Notes under the pieces: generated by a model | What the model was told of the DNA's origin: nothing | Seen by the model: only the letters and a program-made list of their open reading frames with translations | Databases searched by the model: none | Shown: piece by piece, positions 7,950 through 16,819 of the stretch | Numbering within the stretch: the stretch's first letter is position 1 | Layout: every line of letters begins with the position of its first letter | Source: Nocardia iowensis | GTDB lineage: Bacteria > Actinomycetota > Actinomycetes > Mycobacteriales > Mycobacteriaceae | Direction: 5' to 3' | DNA: 64,000 nt | NCBI RefSeq assembly: GCF_019222765.1 | Contig: NZ_CP078145.1 | Span: 4,030,001 to 4,094,000, forward strand | Translations under genes and position numbers: made by a program

Positions 7950-9617
7950 CTAGTTTGTCTGGGTCAGGATTCCGGTCATGTCCCCACCGACGCCCCGAGT
8001 TCGGTAAGCGATAGTGCTGTCCGGCTGTAGCTGCAATTGTGATATCGCTCCGTCGTCGTTGCATAGCCCGCCGTCCTCGGCCAACTGTGCGGTCAAAGCG
8101 ATTTCTGTTGGTGCCGCTGCCGTCAGAGTCTCCAACCGTCCACATTTCACCCCCACTACGTTCCCCGTGTTCGATGAACTGCCGACCTGCTGGCCGACTG
8201 CTCCCGAATGCAGCACCAACACGATGTCGTAGCTGCCGAGTTTGTCTTCGGCGACGCCCTTCCATTCGCCGACGAACTCGTTCGGCAGTTCCGTGGTCGA
8301 ATCGCTGGCCGGCGCGTCGGGTCGCGCGGTGGAACCGCCGGAGTCGCCGGTGACCTTTGTGGTGATCACGAAGGCGGCGACCGCGACCGCGATGCACAGC
8401 GCTAGTGCACCGGCGATCAGCGCGGCGCGGCGGCGGGTCGGTCGCCGGGCGGGTTGCTGTGCGGGATGTGCTGACCGGTGTGCGTCGGGCGTGGCGTACG
8501 AGCCATTGTGCGGCCCATGGGAATACAGGTGCCCGGGCGGGCGCGGAGATGGGTGTGCGGTGTCGGGGGCGCCGTGCCACGATCGCGGCGCAACGTCCTG
8601 CTGCACGGTCGCTGGAGCGGTAGACCCCGGCAGGCTCGTCGCGATGCGCGCATTCGGCCCCGCGATCGTCTCGGCGGTCCGCGCCGGGTCCGTGACCGGC
8701 CGTCCGATGGCGCCGGGCACGTCGAGGGGCCCGGAGTCCAGATCGAGCAACTGCACCGCGCGCCTGCTGACCTCCTCGAGCGCGGGCCCGGGCAGCCAGC
8801 CGCCGCGCTCCGGGATCCCGAGGACGGTCAGGTCGGTGATGAGCCGTTCCGGGCTCGGCCGGGCGGCAGGGTCTTTGGTGAGGCAGGCCGCGATGAGCGG
8901 TCGTAGCCGATGCGGCACATCATCGAGCCGCGGCTCCTCGTACACCACGCGCCACAGCAACTGCACCATCTCACCCACACCGAACGGACCCCGCCCGGTG
9001 GCCGCGAACGCGAGCACGCCGCCGAGCGCGAACACATCGCTCGCCGGGCCGACCGGATCGCCGGTCACCTGTTCGGGACACATGAATCCCGGTGAGCCGA
9101 TGACCTTTCCGGTGGTGGTGAGCTTGCTGTCGTCCAGCGCGCGGGCGATGCCGAAGTCGATCACCTTGGGGCCGTCGAGGGCGAGCAGCACGTTGGAGGG
9201 TTTGAGGTCGCGGTGCACCAGACCCGCGGCATGCACAGCGACCAAGGCCTCGGCCAGCCCGTGCGCGAGTACCAGCAGCGAGTTCTCGGTGAACGGGCCG
9301 TACGCCTCGACCGCTTCGGCGAGGGAGAACCCGGCCACGTATCCCGTCGCCAGCCAAGGCGGGTCAGCGTCGGCATCGGCGTCGAGAACCGGCGCGGTGA
9401 ACTGCCCGCCGACCCGCCGCGCGGCGCTGACCTCGCGGCGGAACCGCACCCGGAATTCGGTGTCGCCGATCAGGTCCGGCCGGATCACCTTGACCGCGAC
9501 GGTGCGGCCACCGGCATTGCGCCCCAGATACACCCGGCCCATGCCTCCCGCACCGAGCACGCCGAGTAACCGGTAGTCGCCGATCCGCGTGGGATCTTCT
9601 GCGCCGAGCGGTCGCAT
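7950..9617 (-). CDS. Receptor-like Ser/Thr protein kinase (PknB/Hanks type)
   Basis: 555 residues. The cytosolic kinase domain spans about 14-275: glycine loop GVLGAGGMGRVYLG, ATP lysine in VAVKVIRP, catalytic loop HRDLKPSNVLL, DFGIARA metal motif, and SPGFMCPEQ activation segment end. A Pro/His-rich linker (about 300-390) leads to one membrane helix (RRAALIAGALALCIAVAVAAFV), then an extracellular domain of about 140 residues with two cysteines. The architecture matches bacterial transmembrane STPKs that sense envelope cues. The outer domain is not PASTA-like and I do not recognise it. GGAAGGG lies about 11 bases before ATG 9617. The nearby PP2C fusion (878-1960) is a possible but unproven antagonist. 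Confidence 0.9.
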   Translation of the reverse strand: MRPLGAEDPTRIGDYRLLGVLGAGGMGRVYLGRNAGGRTVAVKVIRPDLIGDTEFRVRFRREVSAARRVGGQFTAPVLDADADADPPWLATGYVAGFSLAEAVEAYGPFTENSLLVLAHGLAEALVAVHAAGLVHRDLKPSNVLLALDGPKVIDFGIARALDDSKLTTTGKVIGSPGFMCPEQVTGDPVGPASDVFALGGVLAFAATGRGPFGVGEMVQLLWRVVYEEPRLDDVPHRLRPLIAACLTKDPAARPSPERLITDLTVLGIPERGGWLPGPALEEVSRRAVQLLDLDSGPLDVPGAIGRPVTDPARTAETIAGPNARIATSLPGSTAPATVQQDVAPRSWHGAPDTAHPSPRPPGHLYSHGPHNGSYATPDAHRSAHPAQQPARRPTRRRAALIAGALALCIAVAVAAFVITTKVTGDSGGSTARPDAPASDSTTELPNEFVGEWKGVAEDKLGSYDIVLVLHSGAVGQQVGSSSNTGNVVGVKCGRLETLTAAAPTEIALTAQLAEDGGLCNDDGAISQLQLQPDSTIAYRTRGVGGDMTGILTQTN

Positions 9618-9719
9618 CGCGATGCTGGTTCCCTTCCAATGTCGAACATCGAAAGGGTACCTACCGCTCGACGCGGTGTCTGGTTCAGTTGTCCCGTTTC
9701 AATTGGCCGCCGCGCTGTT

Positions 9720-10613
9720 TCACTGGACGGCTGAGCTGGGCACGGGTGCCGGGCGGTCGTGCCGGACGTAGCGCGCGAGCAGAAAGGCCGCGATGGCAGC
9801 GGGGATGTTCATGAGTACCCCATAGACCGCGCCTGGGACAGCCATCGCGCCGTTGTGCAGCACCGACCCCGCGATGGCGATGGCGATCGCGCCGTTGTGG
9901 ATGCCGATCTCCATCGCCGAGGCGATCGCCTGATCGGCGTCGACCTGGAACAGTCGTGGCACGAAATAGCCGACGGCCAGGCTGATCACGGCGAACAGCA
10001 GGCTGAGCGAGGCGAGCTTGCCGATGTTCTCGGTCAGTGTGTCGAAGTTCTTCACCACCGCCGCGAGCACCACCAGCGCGAGCACAACGATGGAGAGGAT
10101 CTTGACGTTGCCGCGCATCCGTTCGGCCCATCCGGTGAACCGGTGGTGCACCCACATGCCGATGGCGACCGGGATCAGCACGATCGCGAATACCTGCGCG
10201 AACTTGTCCGGCCGCAGTCCGAACGACCCGTCACCATCCATGAACCGGCTGAACGCGAACGCGACGATCAGCGGCATGGTGAACACGGCGAGCACCGAGT
10301 TGATCGCGGTCAGGCTGATGTTCAGCGCGACGTTGCCGCCCGCGATGTGGCTGAACAAATTCGCCGACGGCCCGCCCGGCGACGCGGCGAGCAACAGCAT
10401 GCCGACCGCGAGCGCCCCTTGGAGCCGGAACAGATAGATCAGACCGAGGCAGACCACGGGCAACAGCACCATCTGGCAGAGCAGCGCGATCACCGCCGCC
10501 TTCGGATACCGCAGCACCCTGGCGAAATCATCGATGGCCAAGGTCAATCCGAGCCCGAACATCACCAGGGCCAGGGCCAGCGGTAGGAACACCGCGAAAA
10601 TCGTTGAACCCAT
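9720..10613 (-). CDS. Bile acid:sodium symporter (SBF/BASS) family transporter
   Basis: 297 residues with nine or ten hydrophobic helices. Conserved BASS features are AASPGGPSANLFSHIAGGNVALNISLTAINS (the first unwound crossover, with PGG and N-A-L-S), and EIGIHNGAIAIAIAGSVLHNGAMAVPGAVYG (second crossover). The family carries out Na+-coupled uptake of organic anions or steroid/bile acids across the inner membrane; the substrate here is unknown. AGGAGA sits at proper spacing before ATG 10613. No catabolic partner is adjacent. Confidence 0.88.
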   Translation of the reverse strand: MGSTIFAVFLPLALALVMFGLGLTLAIDDFARVLRYPKAAVIALLCQMVLLPVVCLGLIYLFRLQGALAVGMLLLAASPGGPSANLFSHIAGGNVALNISLTAINSVLAVFTMPLIVAFAFSRFMDGDGSFGLRPDKFAQVFAIVLIPVAIGMWVHHRFTGWAERMRGNVKILSIVVLALVVLAAVVKNFDTLTENIGKLASLSLLFAVISLAVGYFVPRLFQVDADQAIASAMEIGIHNGAIAIAIAGSVLHNGAMAVPGAVYGVLMNIPAAIAAFLLARYVRHDRPAPVPSSAVQ

Positions 10614-10724
10614 TCGGATCTCCTCTCAACCAAACGGTCGGCCTACCCGCAGCCGACACCGGGTGTCGACGTTAACGATCTACGGCGGGTGAGGCCAGTC
10701 CGAATGCCGAGGATTGAGCTGGTC

Positions 10725-11795
10725 TTAACGTTGCCGTCGCTTCACCCCGGCGACGACCTCGCCCGCGGCGGCCGATCGGCGAGCGGCTTCCAGTAGGCGC
10801 AGCGTGGCGACGGCGTCGCGCGGGTCGACCGGAACCGCACCGCCGTCGAGCAGGGCGGTGGCCAGCGCGGCGTAGAAGGCGGGATAGTCGCCGGCGATGG
10901 TGGGCACGGGTTCGACGGCGGGCTCGGCGCCGAATACGCCCCAGTGTTCGGGTTCGACTGTGCCCCAAGGCTCGCCGTCATCGGGGCGGCGACCGGAGCG
11001 CAACGCACTCTCCTGCGGATCGAGGCCGTAGGTGACGTATCCGGCCTGGGAACCGAGCACCCGGAATCGCGGACCGAGTTGCGGCGCAACGGCACTCATC
11101 CACAGGTGGGAGCGCACGCCGGAGGTGTGGGTGAGCGCGACGAAGGCGTCGTCGTCGGTCTGAATGCCCTCGCGTCGCCGATCCAGTTCGCAGTACACCG
11201 ATTTCACCGGGCCGAACAGGGTCAGCGCCTGATCGATGAGATGACTGCCGAGGTCGAAGAGCAGCCCCGCACCGTCGGCCGCATCGCCCATCTCCCGCCA
11301 GCCGCCCTTCGGCACCGGACGCCAGCGCTCGAACCGGGACTCGAAGCGCAGCACCTGCCCGAGCCGACCCGCTTCGGCGAGCGTGCGCACGGTCAGGAAG
11401 TCGCCATCCCAGCGCCGGTTCTGGAAGACGGTCAGCGCCACACCGGCTTGCTCGGCCCGTTCGACCAGCTCTTCGGCCTCGGCGACCGTCACCGCGAACG
11501 GCTTGTCGACCACCACCGGCAAGCCCGCCGTCAATGCCTGCCTGGCCAACGGCGCGTGGGTGCGGTTCGGCGTCGCGATGACCACGAGGTCGATCCCGGC
11601 GGGATTCGCGAACAGCTCGTCGGCGGTGGCGACGACCCGTACGCCGGGGTGTTCCCGTTCGGCCTGCGCCGCCCGTTCGGCCGACGACGTGACCACCGCC
11701 GCCACCCGCATTCGCGGTTCGGCGGCGATCAGCGGAGCGTGGAACACCGACCCCGCCAACCCGTACCCGACAACAGCGACCTCGAGAGTTGGCAT
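10725..11795 (-). CDS. Gfo/Idh/MocA-family NAD(P)-dependent oxidoreductase
   Basis: 356 residues. The N-terminal Rossmann domain (VAVVGYGLAGSVFHAPLI) has the GxGxxG signature, then VVIATPNRTHAPLARQAL and the family's EKP-like motif as VVDKPFAVT near residue 97, with catalytic lysine. The C-terminal GFO/IDH/MocA domain includes DLGSHLIDQALTLFG. Members oxidise or reduce sugars, inositols or biliverdin-type substrates in the cytosol. The start at ATG 11795 is preceded six bases upstream by TAGCGT and looks leaderless. The gene at 11869 diverges, with a second TAGCGT facing the other way. Confidence 0.88.
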   Translation of the reverse strand: MPTLEVAVVGYGLAGSVFHAPLIAAEPRMRVAAVVTSSAERAAQAEREHPGVRVVATADELFANPAGIDLVVIATPNRTHAPLARQALTAGLPVVVDKPFAVTVAEAEELVERAEQAGVALTVFQNRRWDGDFLTVRTLAEAGRLGQVLRFESRFERWRPVPKGGWREMGDAADGAGLLFDLGSHLIDQALTLFGPVKSVYCELDRRREGIQTDDDAFVALTHTSGVRSHLWMSAVAPQLGPRFRVLGSQAGYVTYGLDPQESALRSGRRPDDGEPWGTVEPEHWGVFGAEPAVEPVPTIAGDYPAFYAALATALLDGGAVPVDPRDAVATLRLLEAARRSAAAGEVVAGVKRRQR

Positions 11796-11801
11796 TCCTC
11801 G

Positions 11802-11807
11802 ACGCTA
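11802..11807 (-). promoter_or_regulatory. Leaderless-type -10 box TAGCGT for the Gfo/Idh/MocA gene
   Basis: On the minus strand TAGCGT is followed by CGAGGA and then the ATG at 11795. CGAGGA itself could serve as a ribosome site if transcription began earlier, so the leaderless reading is a candidate only. Confidence 0.45.
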
Positions 11808-11855
11808 ACGGATCGTCCCAGGAATTCGGGTCGTGCTCGCTTGCCTGTCGCTGAC

Positions 11856-11861
11856 TAGCGT
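11856..11861 (+). promoter_or_regulatory. Leaderless-type -10 box TAGCGT for the gene at 11869
   Basis: TAGCGT, seven bases, then ATG at 11869. No purine-rich ribosome site lies in the gap. With the box at 11802-11807 it makes a compact divergent promoter pair. Confidence 0.5.
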
Positions 11862-11868
11862 GCGGTGC

Positions 11869-12891
11869 ATGCGGGGCAGGACGACTCAGTGGGGCCCGGT
11901 CCTGGGTCTGTTGCTGGTGGCGCCGTTTATCGGGGAGTTCCTGCTCGGCAATATGACCCTTGCCGAGTTGCCGGTCGGCCTGCTGCTCGCCCCGATGTAC
12001 GGCTGCGGTGCGCTGCTGGTGCGCGAGGTGGGCAGGCGGTGGCGTGGCTGGCCGACGATGGTGTTGCTCGCCGCGGCGTACGCGTTGTTCGAGGAGGGGC
12101 CGGTCGATCAACTGCTGTGGAACGACTCGTACGCGGGTCATGATCTGCTGCACGGACCGAGCTTCATTCCGGCGATCGGTATGAGTGTCGAACTGACCCA
12201 AGCGGTTCTGGCCTTGCACACCGTCTGGAGCGTTTGCGTGCCGATCGCGTTGGTCGAAGCCATCGCGGTATCCAGTCGAGACCGGCCGTGGCTCGGGCGA
12301 ACCGGCCTCATAGTGACCGCGGTGCTGTTCGTGCTCGGTGCGACGCTGGTGTTCGCGGGCAACTACAGCGTCGAGCACTTCATTGCCGCGCCGGGACAGA
12401 TCGCGGCGGTTGTTGCCGTCATGGTGGTGCTCGTCGTTGCTGCTTTTGTGGCGGTGCCCGCGCGCCGGGAGCGCACTGCGGGAGATCCACCGGCACCGTT
12501 GCTGGTCGGACTTGTCTCCTTTGCCGTGACAAGCGCCTATTGGGGCCCGAGCACGCTCATCGTGGCCAATTGGTACGAATGGGTCGGGGTCGCGGTCTGG
12601 TTCTTTCTCGTCGCGATCGGTGTGTGCCTGGTGCTGCGGTGGACCCAGCGCGCCGGGTGGACCGAGGCACATACCTGTGCCCTGGCGGTGGGGGCGACGC
12701 TGACCTACGTGTGGGTCTCGTTCCCGACTCGGCCGGAGAGCGGAGGATCGGTGGTTGTCGATCTGGCCTCGAACGTTGTGTTCGGTGTGCTTGCCTGTTC
12801 GCTCGTGCTCTGGGCTACCCGACGGGCAGCGCGCGAGCCGGGTCACGGGCCATGGGTCGGTGCGGCGAGTTCGGGTGCGAGAGGTACCTGA
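11869..12891 (+). CDS. Polytopic membrane protein of unknown function
   Basis: 340 residues with about nine or ten hydrophobic helices spread through the protein. Charged or polar features between them include LLVREVGRRWRG, ALFEEGPVDQLLWNDSY (an EEG-containing stretch resembling CPBP-like EE motifs but without the following R/H motifs), and NWYEWVGVAVW. I do not recognise a family. An in-frame GTG at 11833 would add 12 non-membrane residues. ATG 11869 is preferred because of the TAGCGT box seven bases upstream. It is alone on its strand, followed by a 521-base gap. Confidence 0.75.
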   Translation: MRGRTTQWGPVLGLLLVAPFIGEFLLGNMTLAELPVGLLLAPMYGCGALLVREVGRRWRGWPTMVLLAAAYALFEEGPVDQLLWNDSYAGHDLLHGPSFIPAIGMSVELTQAVLALHTVWSVCVPIALVEAIAVSSRDRPWLGRTGLIVTAVLFVLGATLVFAGNYSVEHFIAAPGQIAAVVAVMVVLVVAAFVAVPARRERTAGDPPAPLLVGLVSFAVTSAYWGPSTLIVANWYEWVGVAVWFFLVAIGVCLVLRWTQRAGWTEAHTCALAVGATLTYVWVSFPTRPESGGSVVVDLASNVVFGVLACSLVLWATRRAAREPGHGPWVGAASSGARGT

Positions 12892-13412
12892 CCGGCCTCA
12901 CCGAGGGACTTCCGCAACAGTGAGGCAACCCGGTCGTGCTTACGGCAGCGATCCTTCGTGGCCACAGCGCGTTGCCGAGGTGCAGAAGCTTCCATTCGGA
13001 AATAACACTGCGCCGCAGTGCTTCTCGTCACGAGAGGGGCCTCCGGACTGCTGGTTTACGCCGTATTCTCCTGTGATAAATCAGCAATTAGCTGGCAAAT
13101 CTGAGAGTAATCTTAGAACTGTTTCCTAACGGGCAAAACGGAAATCGGAGTGCGTGACAAGCGTCACCGCAATGTATTTGTGCGGGGTAAATGTCCGATT
13201 GTTTGCCCGCATTCGCGCACTCTGAAGTGGTGCTTTACGGAACATTTACAATACGGGCAGTGACCTGGGTCAACGTGCCTTCAGTTGCGCGCGTCACGGT
13301 TAGCTGTCGAAATACTGGGCACACTCATCTACCGTAGTGAAACGTCGCTTAGTCAATGGTGATACGGCGTTCTATATCGCCCACTTCTCGCATACCCAAA
13401 CGGAGGCCGCAC
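12892..13412. other. Gene-free stretch upstream of the polyol dehydrogenase gene
   Basis: 521 bases with no convincing coding frame; noticeably AT-richer than the flanks between about 13050 and 13350. It contains the stem-loop at 12895-12926 and a short inverted repeat GTGAC-AAGC-GTCAC at 13154-13167, a plausible operator half-site pair for the gene at 13413. I assign no promoter. Confidence 0.5.
12895..12926 (+). terminator. Stem-loop just after the membrane-protein gene, weak terminator candidate
   Basis: GCCTCAC at 12895-12901 pairs with GTGAGGC at 12920-12926 around an 18-base loop, starting four bases after the stop at 12891. There is no U-tract. Low confidence. Confidence 0.3.
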
Positions 13413-14969
13413 ATGCGTGTGCCGCTGATTACGGCGAAGAAAACCCGAACCGAAACGATTACCCGGATACCCGGGCATGTGGTTCCGCGTCTGTCCACGG
13501 ACATGCTCACCCGACTTCCCGCCACGGTCGCCAGGCCAGGATTCGCCCCGCGCAGCTTGACCGCCGGGATCCTGCACCTCGGCTGCGGTTCCTTCCACCG
13601 GGCACACCAGGCCCTGGCCACCCAGCACGCGATGAACGAGACCGGCGACCCCCGCTGGGGGATCACCGCCGTCGCGATCAACCGTCCGACGGTCGTCGAC
13701 GCGCTGCGCGCCCAGGATCACCTGTACACCACGCTGCTGCACGAGGACGGGCAGGCGCGGGTGGAGGTGGTCGGTTCGATCACCGAGGCCGTACACGCGC
13801 CGACAGACCTGATCGGGGTGCCGCGGCGCATCGCCGACCCGAACGTCAAGATCGTCACGCTCACCGTCACCGCCAGCGGCTACTGCGTATCGCCGGTCAC
13901 CGGGCGGCTGGAGGCGGATTGCCCCGGCGTCCGTCACGACATCCGTAACCCGACCAGGCCGGTCACCCCGATCGGGATGCTGGCACAGGGCTTGGAACTG
14001 GTCCGGCGGCGCGGCAGCACTCCGCCGGTGATCATCAGCTGCGACAACCTGTGCGCGAACGGCAGCACGCTGCGTCGCGCCGTCATCGATTTCGCGCTGC
14101 TGCGCGACGATCATCTCGCCGAGTGGATCGCGCGGCACGTGCAGTTCCCCAACAGCGTGGTCGACCGCATCGTGCAGCCCACCGCGCCCACCGACGCCGC
14201 GGTGGCCCGCAATTGGCTCGGCGGCATCGAGGATCGCGCACCGGTATCGGCCGAACCGTTCATGACCTGGACGATCGAGGATTTCGATGGCGAAAGGCCG
14301 CAGTGGGAACTCGGTGGCGCCCAATTCGTCTCCAACGTCAAGGATTACGAGCTGGCGAAGCTGCGGCTGCTCAACGGCACGCACATGTTGCTGGCCTATC
14401 TCGGCGGCGTCGCCGGCTATTCGACTATCGCCGAGGCCACGTCGAACCCGGCCCTCGCGGCGTTGGCCAGGCAGTTCATGCTGGACGAGCAGGGGCCGAC
14501 GCTGGCACTGCCGACCCCCGAATTGCACCGGACGGTCGACGACCTGATGCGCCGTTTCCGCAACCCGGCCATCGCCCAGGACATGACGCGAATCGGCCGC
14601 AATGGATCGGACAAGATGATGCCGAGGGTCGTCGATGCCCTGCGGGACAACATCGAAGCAGGCAGGCCAACCCCGGGCGCGTCCTTGCTGATCGCCGCGT
14701 GGATCCGGTGGTTCACCGCGAGCCACGAGCCCGGCGCGGTGATGGAACTGATCGATCCGCGGGAAGACTCGCTCGCGGTGCTGGTCGACGCCGACCCGCA
14801 CCACTGTGCGCAGGCGTTCTTGCAGCGCACCGATATTTTCGGCACGCTACCCGAGCGGGAGAAGGTGCAACGGCAGGTCGGTGACGCCCTGGCCGAGCTG
14901 ACCCGCGACGGTGTCGATGCCGCGGTCCGGCGCAGGCTGGCGCCGCTTCGGGAAGGGAGCAATGGGTGA
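13413..14969 (+). CDS. Mannitol dehydrogenase-family (long-chain polyol) oxidoreductase
   Basis: 518 residues, the size of the polyol-specific long-chain dehydrogenases that interconvert mannitol/fructose, arabinitol/xylulose or hexuronates with NAD. Visible motifs: HLGCGSFHRAHQA (N-terminal nucleotide-binding GxGxFxRaH), VTASGYCV, SCDNLCANG, and KLRLLNGTHMLLAYLG, which holds the catalytic K-x4-N-x2-H set. Start ATG 13413 has GGAGG just upstream (CGGAGGCCGCAC); the frame is open earlier, but without a ribosome site. Its stop overlaps the GTG of the HAD phosphatase gene by four bases (GTGA), so the two are translationally coupled and likely form a polyol catabolic pair. Confidence 0.9.
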   Translation: MRVPLITAKKTRTETITRIPGHVVPRLSTDMLTRLPATVARPGFAPRSLTAGILHLGCGSFHRAHQALATQHAMNETGDPRWGITAVAINRPTVVDALRAQDHLYTTLLHEDGQARVEVVGSITEAVHAPTDLIGVPRRIADPNVKIVTLTVTASGYCVSPVTGRLEADCPGVRHDIRNPTRPVTPIGMLAQGLELVRRRGSTPPVIISCDNLCANGSTLRRAVIDFALLRDDHLAEWIARHVQFPNSVVDRIVQPTAPTDAAVARNWLGGIEDRAPVSAEPFMTWTIEDFDGERPQWELGGAQFVSNVKDYELAKLRLLNGTHMLLAYLGGVAGYSTIAEATSNPALAALARQFMLDEQGPTLALPTPELHRTVDDLMRRFRNPAIAQDMTRIGRNGSDKMMPRVVDALRDNIEAGRPTPGASLLIAAWIRWFTASHEPGAVMELIDPREDSLAVLVDADPHHCAQAFLQRTDIFGTLPEREKVQRQVGDALAELTRDGVDAAVRRRLAPLREGSNG

Positions 14970-15658
14970 AGACCGAAAGTCCGGTTCGCGCAGTAGTGTT
15001 CGATATGGACGGGTTGCTCATCGACTCGGAGAGCCTGGCCATGGAGTCGTTGGTCAGTGCGGGCGCCGAGCTCGGCTATGAGATGCCGATCGAGTTCTGT
15101 CGCACCATGATCGGCGTGCCCGCCGACCGGTGTCGCACCCTCGCTGCCGCCGCCTACGGCCGCGGGTTCCCGCTGGAGGAGTACTTCGACCTGCACGAGA
15201 TCCACCTGCGTCAGCTCGTCGACGGCGGCAGGCTGGAGACCAAGCCCGGTGCGGTCGCCCTGCTGGACGCACTGGAGGAGCATGGCGTGCCGAAGGCGAT
15301 CGCCACCTCGTCGTCCCGGGAACGCGCCGACCACCATTTGCAGCTGGCCGGCATCGCCGACCGGTTCGACGTGGTGGTGACCCGCCAGGACGTGACCAAG
15401 GGCAAGCCCGACCCGGAGCCGTACCTCAAGGCGATGGGCGCGCTCGGCGGCGACGTGGAAACCACACTCGCGCTGGAAGACTCGACCAACGGCCTGCGCG
15501 CCGCGTGCGCCGCTGGGCTGCGCTGCATCCTAGTTCCCGATTTGGTGCAGCCGACCGAGGAGTCCCGGCGGCTCGCCCACCGGCTGTATCCGGACCTGCA
15601 TCAGGTCATCGAATACCTGTCGGTGGCCAATGCGCCGTCGACAGCGTCAACCGCATAG
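14966..15658 (+). CDS. HAD-superfamily IA sugar phosphatase / beta-phosphoglucomutase-like
   Basis: 230 residues. Motif I FDMDGLLIDSE (nucleophile and acid/base aspartates), motif II TSSSRERAD, motif III lysine in VTKGKPDPEPY, motif IV LALEDSTNG: all complete. The cap is alpha-helical, as in beta-phosphoglucomutase and sugar-phosphate phosphatases. It starts at GTG 14966 inside the stop of the polyol dehydrogenase gene. Context suggests dephosphorylation of a polyol or hexose phosphate that feeds the dehydrogenase; the exact substrate is inference. Confidence 0.88.
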   Translation: MKTESPVRAVVFDMDGLLIDSESLAMESLVSAGAELGYEMPIEFCRTMIGVPADRCRTLAAAAYGRGFPLEEYFDLHEIHLRQLVDGGRLETKPGAVALLDALEEHGVPKAIATSSSRERADHHLQLAGIADRFDVVVTRQDVTKGKPDPEPYLKAMGALGGDVETTLALEDSTNGLRAACAAGLRCILVPDLVQPTEESRRLAHRLYPDLHQVIEYLSVANAPSTASTA

Positions 15659-15713
15659 GCGAGACTGGATAGCGCTGGATCGAATCTGTCGGCAGACCTG
15701 AAAAGGATCTTTC

Positions 15714-16253
15714 GTGGCGCGGATGGCTCGACCTGTGCTCGTTGTGCTCGCCGGAATCGCGCTAGCGGCCGCCGGGTGTGCCTCCGACGGCGATGGCGGA
15801 TCGGCGACCCACGCCCGCGACGCCGCTTCGACGACGTCGAGCGTGCCCGCTCGATGCGGCGTCGATCTTTCGGCTCCGGTGATCCAGTCCGCCATCGCGA
15901 CGCTGCCCAACGAACCGGTCACGCACGCCCCGTGGTCCACCGACCCGCGCGGGTTCGAAGGCAATTTCGATCCGTGTGCCACCTTGTCGACCGCGATCAT
16001 CACGGTCCAGGGGGCGACCGGCAGCTCGCCGAACCACGCCTTGCTGTTTCACAAAGGCGCCTACATCGGCACCGCGACACCCGAAGCGCACGGGTTCACC
16101 TCGCTGGATGTCGACAGCACCACCGACGACACGGTCGGCCTGGCCTACAAGACGCCGGGCAGCTGCAACGCCTGCCCGGACGGTACCGTCACGCGCGTCC
16201 AATTCCATTGGGCGGGACAGAAAGTGCAGATGATCGGCACACCGCCGAAGTAG
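15714..16253 (+). CDS. LppP/LprE-family lipoprotein
   Basis: 179 residues. The signal peptide ends in a lipobox LAAAGC with the lipidated cysteine at 22, followed by an acidic/Ser-Thr linker. The folded part contains CGVDLSAPVIQSAIATLP, NFDPCATLSTAIITVQGAT, PNHALLFHKGAYIGTATPEAHGF and VQFHW, the signature order of the mycobacterial/nocardial LppP/LprE family, with four mature cysteines. Start GTG 15714 has AAGGA six bases upstream. Members are anchored outside the membrane; no activity is established from sequence. The region antisense to its 3' half is an open frame continuing from the HxlR remnant. Confidence 0.85.
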   Translation: MARMARPVLVVLAGIALAAAGCASDGDGGSATHARDAASTTSSVPARCGVDLSAPVIQSAIATLPNEPVTHAPWSTDPRGFEGNFDPCATLSTAIITVQGATGSSPNHALLFHKGAYIGTATPEAHGFTSLDVDSTTDDTVGLAYKTPGSCNACPDGTVTRVQFHWAGQKVQMIGTPPK

Positions 16254-16568
16254 CGAGCGTCGGTCACGTCGTCCTGCTGAGGGTTCCGGGCCATCGGTCC
16301 AGCGCTGTACCCAGACCTGTAGCGGCGCAAGTGTCGCGACGAGGTCGAGGCCGTCGGCGGTGAGCTGGTAGCCATCCGGTTCCGCGGCGGCGACCCGTGC
16401 GTCGCGCAGTTCCCGCAGTCGATCGTTGAGCACGCTGGCCGAGACGCCGCCACACAGCGCCTGCAACTCGCGGAATGTCACCGCGCGTCCGTCACGCAAC
16501 TCCCACAGCACCCGCAGCGCCCACCGTCTGCCCAGCAAATCCAGCAGCACCATGATGATGAAATCCAT
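16254..16568 (-). pseudogene. HxlR/MarR-like winged-helix regulator without a proper stop (probably frameshifted)
   Basis: From ATG 16568 the minus strand reads MVLLDLLGRRWALRVLWELRDG, then TFRELQALCGGVSASVLNDRLRELRDARV and GYQLTADGLDLV: a complete HxlR-type winged helix of about 95 residues. After WVQRWTDGPEPSAG, where the family normally ends, this frame has no stop and stays open to 15762, running 490 bases antisense through the lipoprotein gene. A TGA at 16264-16266 lies in a neighbouring frame exactly where a stop is expected. I read this as a frameshifted or decaying regulator gene; alternatively it encodes a 268-residue protein with a meaningless tail. Its start region overlaps a truncated decarboxylase-family fragment on the other strand. 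Confidence 0.55.
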
Positions 16569-16748
16569 GACACCGCAAGCGTTTCCGACGATCGCTGGTC
16601 GGCGCTGCGCGACCGCTATGCCGATGATCAGATCCTCGAACTGATCACTATCGCGGGCTGGTACCGCCTGCTCAGCACAGTGATCAACATCGCGGGCGTG
16701 GAACACGAGCCTTGGGCGCGACGCTTCCCGGCGCAGACGCACTCCTGA
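16551..16748 (+). pseudogene. 5'-truncated carboxymuconolactone decarboxylase (CMD/AhpD-like) remnant
   Basis: A plus-strand frame ending at TGA 16746-16748 encodes EIHDTASVSDDRWSALRD and then YADDQILELITIAGWYRLLS, followed by TVINIAGVEHEPWARRF. This is the C-terminal third of CMD-family proteins (ELHDTxxVSDxxWxAL, then QLIELxxxxGxYxLxxMxLNxxGV). No in-frame ATG/GTG/TTG lies before it, and the conserved CxxH half is absent. The missing 5' portion would lie where the HxlR remnant starts on the opposite strand, so a deletion or rearrangement joined them. Confidence 0.6.
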
Positions 16749-16819
16749 CGCGATCGGCGCAGGGTCGCCAGGCCGCGTCCGCGACCTACTTCGCGGTCTA
16801 CCGACCGTGAAACAGCGGC

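Noticed and set aside
10978..12846. 622-codon antisense open frame over the oxidoreductase and membrane-protein genes
   Set aside because: Covers two well-supported genes and shows composition typical of a shadow frame.
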